Notes under the pieces: generated by a model
Seen by the model: the letters and a program-made list of their open reading frames with translations, nothing else
Told to the model about the DNA's origin: nothing
The model's database searches: none
Shown: in pieces, positions 44,103 to 52,613 of the stretch
Position numbering within the stretch: position 1 is the stretch's first letter
Layout of the letters: each line of letters begins with the position of its first letter
Translations under genes and position numbers: made by a program
Assembly: GCF_022695595.1 (NCBI RefSeq)
Contig: NZ_CP074380.1
Span: 6,144,001-6,208,000, forward strand
Length of the DNA: 64,000 nucleotides
Direction: 5' to 3'
DNA from: Streptomyces sp. MST-110588
Lineage (GTDB): Bacteria; Actinomycetota; Actinomycetes; Streptomycetales; Streptomycetaceae

Positions 44103-45197
44103 TCACAGCTTGCCGAGGGGCACCCGTACGGTCCGCTCCGCGCCGTCCCGGGCGACGGTCACCTCCACCGTGTCGCCGGGCTCATGGGCGGCCAGTGCCG
44201 CGGTCAGATCCTCTATGGTGGCGACCTGCGCCCCGCCGAACTTGACGATGACGTCGCCCGGCCGGATGCCGGCCTTGTCGGCGGGTCCGCCCCTGGTCAC
44301 CGAGGCGACCGCGACCCCGGCGGGCTCCAGGTCGGGGCCCAGGACCGTACGTCCGGTGATGCCCAGCGCGGCCCGGTGGGAGTCGGTGACCCTGCCCTTG
44401 CCGATGATCTGGTCGGCGATGTTCCTGACCGTCGAGGCGGGGATCGCGAAGCCGATGCCGGGCGCCGCGCCGGAGCCCATCTGCGGGTCGGTGGCAGCCA
44501 GTGTGGGGATGCCGATCACCTGGTCGGAGAGGTTGACCAGCGCGCCGCCGCTGTTGCCCGGGTTGATGGCGGCGGAGGTCTGCACCATGTTCGCGATGGT
44601 CGGGCCCCTGCCGCCGTCCCCGCCCTCGCTGACGGTGCGTCCGGTCGCCGAGACGATGCCCTGGGTGACGCTGCTGGACAGGCCCAGCGGGTTGCCCATG
44701 GCCAGCACGATCTGGCCGACCGCCACCTTGGAGCTGTCCCCGAAGACCGCCGGCTTGAGGTCCTGGGGCGGTTTGTCGACCTTGATGACGGCCAGGTCCT
44801 GCCGGGGGTAGGAGGAGACCAGCCGGGCTTCCAGCGTCCGGCCGCCGGTGGCCAGGGTCACCTTGAACCGTTCGGAGTCGCCGACGACATGGGCGTTGGT
44901 GACGATGTGGCCCCGGCCGTCGTAGACGACGCCGGAGCCCAGTTCCTGGCCGGTGGTGATCTGGACGACGGACGGAAGGACGTCCTTGACCACCTTCTGG
45001 TAGGCGTTCTGAAGGTCGGTGCTGACGCTGGGGGCCACCGCGCCGGAAGACGTGGTGGCCGGGGCGGTGCCGGAGGAGCCGGCGGCAGCCCCGGACCCGG
45101 ATCCGGAGTCGGAGCATCCGGCGACCAAAGCGGTCACGCACACGGTGGTGACCGCCGCGGCCACCACGCCATGACGAAGCGTCAATGAAGGCGTCAT
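44103..45197 (-). CDS. HtrA/DegP-like serine protease, lipoprotein with PDZ domain
   Basis: 364 aa. Lipobox VAGC at about Cys28, then a Gly/Ser/Ala linker. The trypsin-like triad is His in VTNAHVVGD, Asp in PRQDLAVIKVD and Ser in NPGNSGGALVN. A PDZ domain follows (GRTVLGPDLEPAGVAVASVTRGGPADKAGIRPGDVIVKFGGAQV). The architecture is of secreted HtrA-family envelope proteases. The chosen ATG begins a good signal peptide; no strong ribosome site. A 26-base gap to the ABC transporter upstream suggests one operon. Confidence 0.92.
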   Translation of the reverse strand: MTPSLTLRHGVVAAAVTTVCVTALVAGCSDSGSGSGAAAGSSGTAPATTSSGAVAPSVSTDLQNAYQKVVKDVLPSVVQITTGQELGSGVVYDGRGHIVTNAHVVGDSERFKVTLATGGRTLEARLVSSYPRQDLAVIKVDKPPQDLKPAVFGDSSKVAVGQIVLAMGNPLGLSSSVTQGIVSATGRTVSEGGDGGRGPTIANMVQTSAAINPGNSGGALVNLSDQVIGIPTLAATDPQMGSGAAPGIGFAIPASTVRNIADQIIGKGRVTDSHRAALGITGRTVLGPDLEPAGVAVASVTRGGPADKAGIRPGDVIVKFGGAQVATIEDLTAALAAHEPGDTVEVTVARDGAERTVRVPLGKL

Positions 45198-45223
45198 ACC
45201 TGGATTGTCGCTTTGGTGGGCTT

Positions 45224-47126
45224 CTACGTCCGTACATCCGGCGTGGTGGCGAGAAATTGCGTGGCCGCGAGCTCCCCGTACAGGGGATCGCCGGCCACCA
45301 GCTCGGCGTGGGTGCCCACGGCCCGCACCCGGCCCGCGTCCATCACCACGATCCGGTCCGCGAGCGTCACCGTGGAGAGCCGGTGCGCGACCACCAGCAC
45401 CGTGGTGGTCTCGGCGGCCTGCGCGACGGTCTCCCGCAGCGCCAGCTCGTTGACCGCGTCCAGTTGCGAGGTCGCCTCGTCCAGGAGCAGCAGCCGGGGC
45501 CCGCGCAGCAGCGCCCGGGCTATCGCCACCCGCTGCCGCTCGCCGCCCGACAGCCGGCTGCCGCGGTGCCCCACCGGTGTCCCGAGTCCCTCCGGCAGCC
45601 GCTCCACCAGGCCCTCCAGCCGGGTCCGGGCCAGGACGTCGGCGATCTGCGCGTCGGTGGCACCGGGGGCGGCGAACACCAGGTTCTCGCGGAGCGTGCC
45701 GGCCAGCACCGGCGCGTCCTGCTCGACGTACCCGATGGCCGCGCGCAGTCGCTCCAGCGGCCACTCCCGTACGTCCTGGCCGTCGACCAGCACCCGGCCG
45801 CCGTCCGCCTCGTAGAACCGCTCGATCAGCCCGAAGACGGTGGTCTTGCCGGCGCCGGAAGGGCCGACGAAGGCGGTCAGCCCGCCGCCGGGCACCGTGA
45901 AGCTCACGCCGTGGTGGACCGGCGGCAGATCGGCGCGGTAGCGGAAGGTCACGTCCTCGAAGACCACGCTCGCGGGCGCCGCCCCCGCGGGCCGGGTCCG
46001 TGCCGCCCCTCGTCCCCTCGCGCCGGCCGGCTTCGTCTCCAGTGGGTTCCGGCTCCACCTCCAGCTCCTCGGCCTCCGCCATACGGGCCACCGCCGCCGC
46101 CCCCACCTGGTAGGACGACGCCGCGTCCACCAGCCGCGCGATCGGGTCGATCAGGTAGAAGAGGTAGAGCAGGAAGGCCACCAGCGTGGAGATCTCCACC
46201 GCCCCGGACGCCACCCGGGCGCCGCCGACGCCCAGTACGGCCAGGAACGCCATCTGTACGGCGAGCCCGTTGGCGGACATCGCGATGGACTGCCACTTGG
46301 CCGCCTTCAGGCCGTGCCGCCACGCCTGGACCGCCGCCTCCGTGATGGCCTCGCCCTCCCGCCGTTCGGCCCCGGACGCCTTGACCGTACGGAAGGCGCC
46401 GAAGGTGCGCTCCAGCGCGGCGGAGACCGCGCCGACCGACTCCTGCGCGTGCTTGGTCGCCCGCGCGATCTGCGGCATGACCAGCCCCAGCGAACCGGCG
46501 ATGAGCACGATCACGGCGAGCGTGACACCGAGCAGCACGGGGTCCAGCAGCGCCATCATCACGACCGTGACGATCAGTGAGAGGCCGCTGGTCACCGTGG
46601 AGACCAGCGCCTGGGTGGTCACCGAGCGCAGCAGTGTGGTGTCGGAGGTGACCCGGGACATCAGGTCGCCGGGCTGGGTCCGTTCGACCGCCGGCATCCG
46701 CAGCCGCAGCAGCCGTGCGACGAGCTGGCGGCGGGCGGCCAGGACCACGGACTCGGCGGTGCGCTCCAGGACGTACGCGCCCAGCGACTCGATCGCCGTA
46801 CCCGCCAGGACCAGCGCGGTGAGCAGGAGCAGCAGGGAGGCGATCGATTCCTCGCCGCCGAGCCGTTCGACCAGTGCCTTGGCCGCGAGCGGCTGGGCGA
46901 GGCCGGTGACCACGCCGATCAGGGTGAGGAAGCCGCCCAGGGCGACGGCGGCGCGGTGCGGACGGATGTGGCCGTACAGAATGCGCCAGGTACGGGCGGC
47001 CGGCAGCCGGGGCGCGGGCGGCTCGCCGGACGCACCGGAGCCCTTCCGCCCGTCGGGCCCGTCCGCTCCGTCCGCCTTTCCGAGCTGTACGGATTCCTCG
47101 GACCCGTCCGTCCTTCCGGGCCGCAC
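45224..47126 (-). pseudogene. ABC transporter (fused TMD-NBD) with a frameshift in the linker
   Basis: The transmembrane part runs from about 47126 (HIRPHRAAVALGGFLTLIGVVTGLAQPL ... QPGDLMSRVTSDTTLLRSV ... [14 protein letters not shown]), and a different frame from about 45970 gives the ATPase ([23 protein letters not shown]; Walker [11 protein letters not shown]; signature [16 protein letters not shown]; Walker [10 protein letters not shown]-loop VAHRLSTV). The break lies between about 45975 and 46060, in the GC-rich linker; one base too many (or two too few) explains it. Otherwise a normal ~600-aa multidrug/lipid-type exporter half-transporter. The exact start is uncertain because another frame opens upstream (GTG at 47209). 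Confidence 0.8.
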
Positions 47127-47272
47127 GGGCTTCTCCGGCCCGTCGGTCCCGCTCCGCCCGACGCGGTCCGCCGGCCCCTGCCCCGCGTTTCCTCGACATT
47201 GCTGGTCACACCGGAAAGGACGCGGCAGGGGTCCGGTTCACCTGCCTGCCGGCGGAAACCGGCCGATCATTT

Positions 47273-47286
47273 GACCGATAACGGTC
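47273..47286. promoter_or_regulatory. Short palindrome upstream of the ABC transporter
   Basis: GACCGATAACGGTC: 5-bp arms (GACCG/CGGTC) around ATAA, in the ABC promoter region, resembling a TetR-type operator half-set. No regulator gene is adjacent. Low specificity. Confidence 0.3.
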
Positions 47287-47324
47287 GGTCGACGGCCCTG
47301 TGTGTCATCGGCACCCGGTACGCG

Positions 47325-48104
47325 TCAGCCGCGTACGCCGCACAGGTGCAGCAGTTCGGCCACCGCGCGGTACGGGTCGGTGCGCGCAGCCCGGTCCTCG
47401 GCGGCCAGCAGCCGCTCCAGCCCTTCGCCGGACACCGGCCCTTCGGCGGACACCGGCCCTTCGCCGGACGCCGACGCCGGGTCCCCGGCTTCCGAGTGGC
47501 CCGTGAAGACCTGTACGCCGTACCAGGTGTGCAGCGGCGCCCCGATGCCGGCGAGCGTCGTGGTCAGCGCGTCGAGCCGGTAGCGCGCGTCGGCGCTCTC
47601 GAAGGCGGTCAGGGCACGTTCCCAGTCGCCGTCCAGCCCCGGCCGCATGGCCGGCGCGTCCGCGTTCCGTACGACCAGGGACAGCAGCCCGCCGGGGGCC
47701 AGCATCCGCGCCAGTCCGGCCAGCAGCGGGTCCGGGTCGGGCGCCGGGGCGTCCATCAGCACGCCGTGGCACAGCACGATGTCGAAGGTGCCGGGCAGGA
47801 AGTGGACACCGGTCTCGCCGCCGTCCCCCTGGATCAGCCGTACCCGCTCCTGGATGCCTTCCGGCTCCCGCGACAGCACCGTACGCGCCACGTCCAGCAT
47901 CGCCGGGTCGGGCTCCAGGCCGGTGACCTTGTGGCCCGCGCGGGCCAGCCGCAGCGCCTGGAAGCCCTCGCCCAGCCCGACGCCCAGGACCTCCAGCCGC
48001 TGCCCCACGGGGAAGCGCGCGGCTATCTGCTCGTCGAGCTGACGGGAGAGCAGTTCCTGCCGGACGGTGTGCCGTGCCGTGGGCGGTACGGCCGGTGCGC
48101 TCAG
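47325..48104 (-). CDS. SAM-dependent methyltransferase with probable CTG start
   Basis: 259 aa if it starts at the CTG at 48104, which overlaps the stop of the DUF3043 gene as CTGA, mimicking ATGA coupling. No ATG or GTG is in a plausible place: the next in-frame ones are far inside the domain or deep in the upstream gene. Class I methyltransferase motifs: RLEVLGVGLGEGFQALRLARAGHKVTGLEPD, then FDIVLCHGVLM and LLSLVVRNAD. It lacks the usual C-terminal beta strand detail I could check. A GEGPVS repeat lies near 230. Substrate unknown. Confidence 0.72.
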   Translation of the reverse strand: MSAPAVPPTARHTVRQELLSRQLDEQIAARFPVGQRLEVLGVGLGEGFQALRLARAGHKVTGLEPDPAMLDVARTVLSREPEGIQERVRLIQGDGGETGVHFLPGTFDIVLCHGVLMDAPAPDPDPLLAGLARMLAPGGLLSLVVRNADAPAMRPGLDGDWERALTAFESADARYRLDALTTTLAGIGAPLHTWYGVQVFTGHSEAGDPASASGEGPVSAEGPVSGEGLERLLAAEDRAARTDPYRAVAELLHLCGVRG

Positions 48105-48697
48105 GGCCGTTCCCCGCGCTTGACCTGCGGCTTGGGCAGCCGCAGCCGGCGCATCTGGAGCGTGCGCATCACGGCGTACGCCTTGGCGCCCTTGATGTTC
48201 TCGCCGGGGAAGCGCTCGTTGAGGCGCTTGCCCAGACGGATCCAGATGCCGATCGAGTCCAGCACGATCAGCACGATCAGGGCCAGCCACATCAGCAGCG
48301 CGATGCTCTGGATCTGCGGTACGCGGATCATCGTGAGCACCAGGATGAGCACGGCCACCGGCAGGAAGAACTCCGCCACGCTCCAGCGGGAGTCGACGAA
48401 GTCCCGCGCGAAGCGGCGCACCGGGCCCTTGTCGCGTACGGGCAGGTAACGCTCGTCGCCGTTGGCCAGCGCCTCCCGCTGCTTGGTCAGGTCGGCCCGG
48501 CGGGCCTCGCGGGCCGCCCGCGCCGCGTCCTTGCGGTTGGCGGGGGTGTGCGCGCGGGTCCGGCGCTGCGACTGGGCGTCGCTGCGCTTGGGCGTCGGGC
48601 GGCCCTTGGGGGCCTGCGGGTCGCGGGGCTGCTTGGACTGGTCCGCGGTCACCTTGGCGGGCGCGGCCTGCTCATCCTTCGTACGGCTTCGGAACAC
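48101..48697 (-). CDS. DUF3043 membrane protein
   Basis: 198 aa from GTG (VFRSRTKDEQAAPAK); the ATG ten codons upstream is an alternative. A long basic N-terminus (KGRPTPKRSDAQSQRRTRAH ... ARAAREARRADLTKQREALANGDERYLPVRDKGPVRRFARDFVDSRW) precedes two membrane segments (FFLPVAVLILVLTMIRV and LLMWLALIVLIVLDSIGIW) and a basic tail. Matches the DUF3043 family that sits next to pspA in Streptomyces. Function unknown. It is translationally coupled to the methyltransferase. Confidence 0.88.
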   Translation of the reverse strand: MFRSRTKDEQAAPAKVTADQSKQPRDPQAPKGRPTPKRSDAQSQRRTRAHTPANRKDAARAAREARRADLTKQREALANGDERYLPVRDKGPVRRFARDFVDSRWSVAEFFLPVAVLILVLTMIRVPQIQSIALLMWLALIVLIVLDSIGIWIRLGKRLNERFPGENIKGAKAYAVMRTLQMRRLRLPKPQVKRGERP

Positions 48698-48991
48698 AGA
48701 ACCCAAGGGTACGGGGTGGCGGCGCATGGATGACGGGCGCATGGGGAACGATCCGGCAACGGCGTCCGTCCCCGCCCGGTGCCGTACCGGGACGAAGCGG
48801 ACGCGGTGGCCTTTGTACGGCCGTCCCCTAATCCCTGGGCGGGAGAGCGGGGAGTCCCTGATCGTCCTGTAGGAGGAGCGCATCACGGCCCGATCGGTGC
48901 GGTAATGGAACCAGGGCCCGTACTGTGGGGTCTGTAGGTGTGCTGGAGTCGAAGCCCGAAGTACTCGGTCAGAAGGGGGCGCGCGAGGCCC

Positions 48992-49789
48992 ATGAGCGGT
49001 GTCATGAAGCGGATGGGGATGGTCTTCCGCGCGAAGGCCAACAAGGCCCTGGACCGTGCCGAGGATCCGCGTGAGACCCTCGACTACTCGTACCAGAAGC
49101 AGCTCGAACTGCTCCAGAAGGTACGCCGCGGCGTCGCCGACGTGGCGACCTCCCGCAAGCGCCTGGAGCTTCAGCTCAACCAGCTCCAGGGCCAGTCCTC
49201 CAAGCTGGAGGACCAGGGGCGCAAGGCGCTGGCGCTGGGCCGGGAGGACCTCGCCCGCGAGGCGCTCTCCCGCCGTGCCGCGCTGCAGCAGCAGGTCACG
49301 GACCTGGAGACGCAGCACCAGACGCTCCAGGGCGAGGAGGAGAAGCTCACCTTGGCAGCGCAGCGGCTGCAGGCCAAGGTCGACGCCTTCCGTACGAAGA
49401 AGGAGACCATCAAGGCCACGTACACGGCTGCCCAGGCGCAGACCCGCATCGGCGAGGCGTTCTCCGGCATCTCCGAGGAGATGGGCGACGTCGGCATGGC
49501 CATCCAGCGCGCGGAGGACAAGACCGCGCAGATGCAGGCGCGGGCCGGCGCGATCGACGAACTGCTCGCCTCGGGCGCGCTGGACGACCCGACCGGCATG
49601 GCCAAGGACGACATCGCGGCCGAGCTGGACCGGCTCTCCGGCGGCACCGACGTGGAACTGGAGCTCCAGCGGATGAAGGCGGAGCTGGCGGGAGGCACCT
49701 CGGCCGGCCAGCAGGCCATCGAGGGCGGCCGGCCCGGTCAGGCGCAGCCCGTCCAGCCGCAGGACCGGCCGCGTTTCGACAAGCAGTGA
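48992..49789 (+). CDS. pspA: Phage-shock-protein A / VIPP1-family coiled-coil protein
   Basis: 265 aa. MSGVMKRMGMVFRAKANKALDRAEDPRETLDYSYQKQLELLQKVRRGVADVATSRKRLE is the family N-terminal amphipathic helix and coiled-coil; a helical hairpin continues to about 220. A Pro/Gln-rich tail (RPGQAQPVQPQDRP) follows. PspA proteins bind damaged membranes and maintain membrane potential. The gene is followed by the small PspAA partner. The ATG at 48992 is chosen by homology; an in-frame start 18 codons earlier is less likely. Confidence 0.95.
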   Translation: MSGVMKRMGMVFRAKANKALDRAEDPRETLDYSYQKQLELLQKVRRGVADVATSRKRLELQLNQLQGQSSKLEDQGRKALALGREDLAREALSRRAALQQQVTDLETQHQTLQGEEEKLTLAAQRLQAKVDAFRTKKETIKATYTAAQAQTRIGEAFSGISEEMGDVGMAIQRAEDKTAQMQARAGAIDELLASGALDDPTGMAKDDIAAELDRLSGGTDVELELQRMKAELAGGTSAGQQAIEGGRPGQAQPVQPQDRPRFDKQ

Positions 49790-49857
49790 CCGTCGGCCGC
49801 GGTTAGCCTCGTCAGGATCGTCTCAAGATCGTCCCACCGGAGCAGAGGGAGACCGTC

Positions 49858-50136
49858 GTGATCGTACGGATCATGGGGGAGGGGCAGGTGAAGCTGGCCG
49901 ACGCCCACTTCATCGAGCTGAACAAGCTGGACGACGAACTGCTCGACGAAATGGAGAGCGGTGACGAGGCCGGCTTCCGGCGCACCCTCGGCGCCCTGCT
50001 GGACGCGGTGCGCCGGCTGGGCGAACCGCTGCCGGACGACGCCCTGGAGCCGTCGGAGCTGATCCTCCCGGGTCCGGACGCCACCCTCGACGAGGTCCGG
50101 CAGATGCTCAGCGACGACGGCCTGATCCCCGGCTGA
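49858..50136 (+). CDS. PspAA-domain protein
   Basis: 92 aa from GTG, with GGGAG six bases upstream (MIVRIMGEGQVKLADAHFIELNKLDDELLDEMESGDEAGFRRTLGALLDAVRR). This is the small PspAA partner found beside PspA in actinobacteria. It is acidic and soluble. Cotranscription with pspA is expected; the 68-base gap contains no hairpin. Confidence 0.88.
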   Translation: MIVRIMGEGQVKLADAHFIELNKLDDELLDEMESGDEAGFRRTLGALLDAVRRLGEPLPDDALEPSELILPGPDATLDEVRQMLSDDGLIPG

Positions 50137-50210
50137 GACGCTGCACCCGCGACCGAGACGCTTCGCCCGCGGCTGAGACGCTGCCCCCGCGGCTGAGACG
50201 TCTCGGCCCG
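50131..50210 (+). repeat. 20-bp repeat, four units, including the pspAA stop
   Basis: Units at 50131, 50151, 50171 and 50191 (GGCTGAGACGCTGC type). The first contains the true TGA (50134); the third and fourth repeat it. The 20-bp step changes frame. Confidence 0.88.
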
Positions 50211-50263
50211 GCCGAACCGCTCACCTCCGGCCGGGCGACGACCGCAGATCCTCCAGCGCAGAC

Positions 50264-50295
50264 GGCGCCCCGGACCCAGACGGGTCCGGGGCGCC
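50264..50295 (+). terminator. pspA-pspAA terminator
   Basis: Perfect 14-bp stem GGCGCCCCGGACCC / GGGTCCGGGGCGCC with a 4-base loop (AGAC), followed by GCCGTT. Confidence 0.85.
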
Positions 50296-50326
50296 GCCGT
50301 TCCCTCGCGCGCTACCGTTTCCTCCC

Positions 50327-51751
50327 GTGACTCCCCTCGCCCCCGGCCGGGCCACCCCGCGCCCGGGCCCGGTCCGCTTCCCGCGCCTGCGGGCGCACCC
50401 CCTGGCCGCCGACTCCGTCCTGGCGGTCGTCCTGTTCGCCGTGACCCTGGTCATCGCCGTCACCGACCCGCACGGCCCCAACGGCCCCCGGTACGGCGCC
50501 CGCGAGCTGACCGCGCCGACCGTGGTGCTGGCCGCCTTCGCCTGCTCGTCGCTGCTGCTGCGCCGCCGCTTCCCGCGCAGCGTCCTGGCCTTCACCACCG
50601 CCCTGGCGGTCCTGGAGCTGTTCGCCGAGGGGCCCGTGCCGCGCGCTCCGGTCGCCTGTGCCGCCGTCATCGCCCTGTACACCCTGGCCTCCCGCACCGA
50701 CCGGTCCACGACCTGGCGCATCGGAGCGCTGACGGCCCTGGTGCTCACCGCCGCCGTGATGCTGTTCGGGACCGGGCCCTGGTACTCCCAGGAGAACGTG
50801 GGGGTCTTCGCCTGGACCGGCCTGGCCGCGGCGGCCGGTGACGCGGTCCGCAGCCGCCGCGCCTACATCGCCGCCATACGGGAACGGGCCGAGCGCGCGG
50901 AGCGCACCCGCGAGGAGGAGGCCGGCCGTCGCGTCGCCGAGGAGCGGATGCGCATCGCCCGCGAGCTGCACGATGTCGTCGCCCACCACATCGCGCTGGT
51001 CAACGTGCAGGCCGGGGTCGCCTCGCACGTCATGGACAGCCGCCCCGACCAGGCCAAGCAGGCGCTCGCCCACGTCCGCGAGGCCAGCCGCTCCGCACTG
51101 GAGGAACTGCGCGCCACCGTCGGCCTGCTGCGCCAGCACGGCGACCCCACGGCCCCCACCGAGCCCGCGCCGGGCCTGGGCGTCCTGGACCAGCTCATCG
51201 ACGGCTTCACCCGCGCCGGACTTCCCGTGGACCTGGAGACCCCGCCGCGCCCCGACGGCCTGCCGGCCTCCGTCGACCTGGCCGCGTACCGGATCGTCCA
51301 GGAGGCCCTGACCAACGTGCACAAGCACGCGGGCCCGGGAGCGCGCGCCACGGTACGTATCGTCCGGACGCAGGACGCGCTGACCGTGACGGTGCTGGAT
51401 GATGGCGCGGGCGTACCCGGGCACACGGGCGCACCCAAGGACGCGGGCGTATCCAAGGACGCGGGGGTGCCACCGCGCCGCCGTCCGGACCCGTACACGA
51501 ACGGAGCCGGCACGCCCACGAACAAAACTGATCCAGAAGCGAAATGGACCGGTACGGAAGCGAACCGGACCCACCCGGAAGCGAACCGGACCGGCACGGC
51601 GTCCGACGGCGGCGGCCACGGCCTGATCGGCATGCGCGAGCGGGTCGCCGCCCTGCGCGGCACCGTGGAGACCGGCCCCCGCCCGAGCGGCGGCTTCCGG
51701 GTACGCGTACGCCTTCCGCTTCACCAGTCCCGTACGGGGGAGACGACATGA
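50327..51751 (+). CDS. Sensor histidine kinase, NarL-type
   Basis: 474 aa from GTG. Four to five membrane segments occupy residues 25-170. HisKA_3 contains the phospho-acceptor in ARELHDVVAHHIALVN (His215). The ATPase has N-box EALTNVHKHAG (328-335), DDGAG (358-362) and GHGLIGMRERV (430-440). Between DDGAG and GHGLIGM an insert of about 60 residues is made of short repeats (APKDAGVSKDAGV; EANRTHP, EANRTGT). Comparable kinases have only a short loop there, so it is probably a flexible DNA-repeat product. Overlaps the regulator gene by 4 bases. Confidence 0.92.
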   Translation: MTPLAPGRATPRPGPVRFPRLRAHPLAADSVLAVVLFAVTLVIAVTDPHGPNGPRYGARELTAPTVVLAAFACSSLLLRRRFPRSVLAFTTALAVLELFAEGPVPRAPVACAAVIALYTLASRTDRSTTWRIGALTALVLTAAVMLFGTGPWYSQENVGVFAWTGLAAAAGDAVRSRRAYIAAIRERAERAERTREEEAGRRVAEERMRIARELHDVVAHHIALVNVQAGVASHVMDSRPDQAKQALAHVREASRSALEELRATVGLLRQHGDPTAPTEPAPGLGVLDQLIDGFTRAGLPVDLETPPRPDGLPASVDLAAYRIVQEALTNVHKHAGPGARATVRIVRTQDALTVTVLDDGAGVPGHTGAPKDAGVSKDAGVPPRRRPDPYTNGAGTPTNKTDPEAKWTGTEANRTHPEANRTGTASDGGGHGLIGMRERVAALRGTVETGPRPSGGFRVRVRLPLHQSRTGETT

Positions 51752-52449
51752 CCATCAAGGTGCTGCTCGCCGACGACCAGGCGCTGTTGCGCAGCGCGTT
51801 TCGCGTGCTGGTGGAGTCCGAGCCGGACATGGAGGTGGCGGGGGAGGCGTCCGACGGCGCCGAGGCGTACGAACTCGCCCGGGCCCGGGGTGCCGACGTG
51901 GTCCTGATGGACATCCGGATGCCCGGTGTGGACGGGCTGGCCGCCACCCGCATGATCAGCCAGGACCCGGAGCTGGCGGACGTACGCGTGGTGATCCTGA
52001 CGACCTTCGAGGTGGACGACTATGTCGTCCAGGCGCTGCGGGCCGGCGCCAGCGGCTTCCTGGGCAAGGGGGCCGAGCCGGACGAGCTGCTGAGCGCCAT
52101 CCGTATCGCGGCGGCCGGTGAGGCGCTGCTGTCCCCGACGGCCACCAAGGGGCTGATCGCCCAGTTCCTGGCGCAGGGCGAGGGCGGGCCCGGCGAGGGG
52201 AGCGGCGGGCCCGGCGCGGACCGGCTGGGCGCGCTGACCGGCCGGGAGCGCGAGGTGCTGGTGCTGGTCGGCGGCGGGCTCTCCAACGATGAGATCGCCG
52301 AACGGCTGGCGGTCAGTCCGCTCACCGTCAAGACCCATGTCAACCGCGCGATGGCGAAACTGGGTGCCCGGGACCGCGCCCAGTTGGTGGTCATAGCGTA
52401 CGAAACCGGACTTGTGCGCCCGAGGGTCGGCGGCGCTTCCCCGCAGTAG
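51748..52449 (+). CDS. NarL/FixJ-family response regulator
   Basis: 233 aa. Receiver domain with acidic LLADDQALLR, phosphorylation site Asp55 in VVLMDIRMPG, and the conserved TTF and K (GKGAEPDELL). A Gly-rich linker (GEGGPGEGSGGPG) leads to a LuxR HTH: LTGREREVLVLVGGGLSNDEIAERLAVSPLTVKTHVNRAMAKLGARDRAQLVVIAYETGL. ATGA-coupled to the kinase. The RND transporter 160 bases downstream is a likely target, not proven. Confidence 0.96.
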   Translation: MTIKVLLADDQALLRSAFRVLVESEPDMEVAGEASDGAEAYELARARGADVVLMDIRMPGVDGLAATRMISQDPELADVRVVILTTFEVDDYVVQALRAGASGFLGKGAEPDELLSAIRIAAAGEALLSPTATKGLIAQFLAQGEGGPGEGSGGPGADRLGALTGREREVLVLVGGGLSNDEIAERLAVSPLTVKTHVNRAMAKLGARDRAQLVVIAYETGLVRPRVGGASPQ

Positions 52450-52613
52450 TTGGGGGAGGGTGGAGACGGACGTACTCCGAACGCGGTAGAGAGGGCGCCC
52501 CCGAAACCGACCTGGGAGCGACAAAAAACGGGTGGGACAGCACCGATGGTGTAGGTGGGCGCGAATGCCCCCTTCTGCCGAGTACCTCTGTCACAAGAAG
52601 AGAGACCCCACCC

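Noticed and set aside
44103..47126. A single ~1000-aa minus-strand protein joining an ABC transporter to the HtrA-like protease
   Set aside because: The middle (after the transmembrane part) is an out-of-frame reading of the ATPase domain. The protease has its own signal peptide and start at 45197. The joined frame is an effect of the frameshift.
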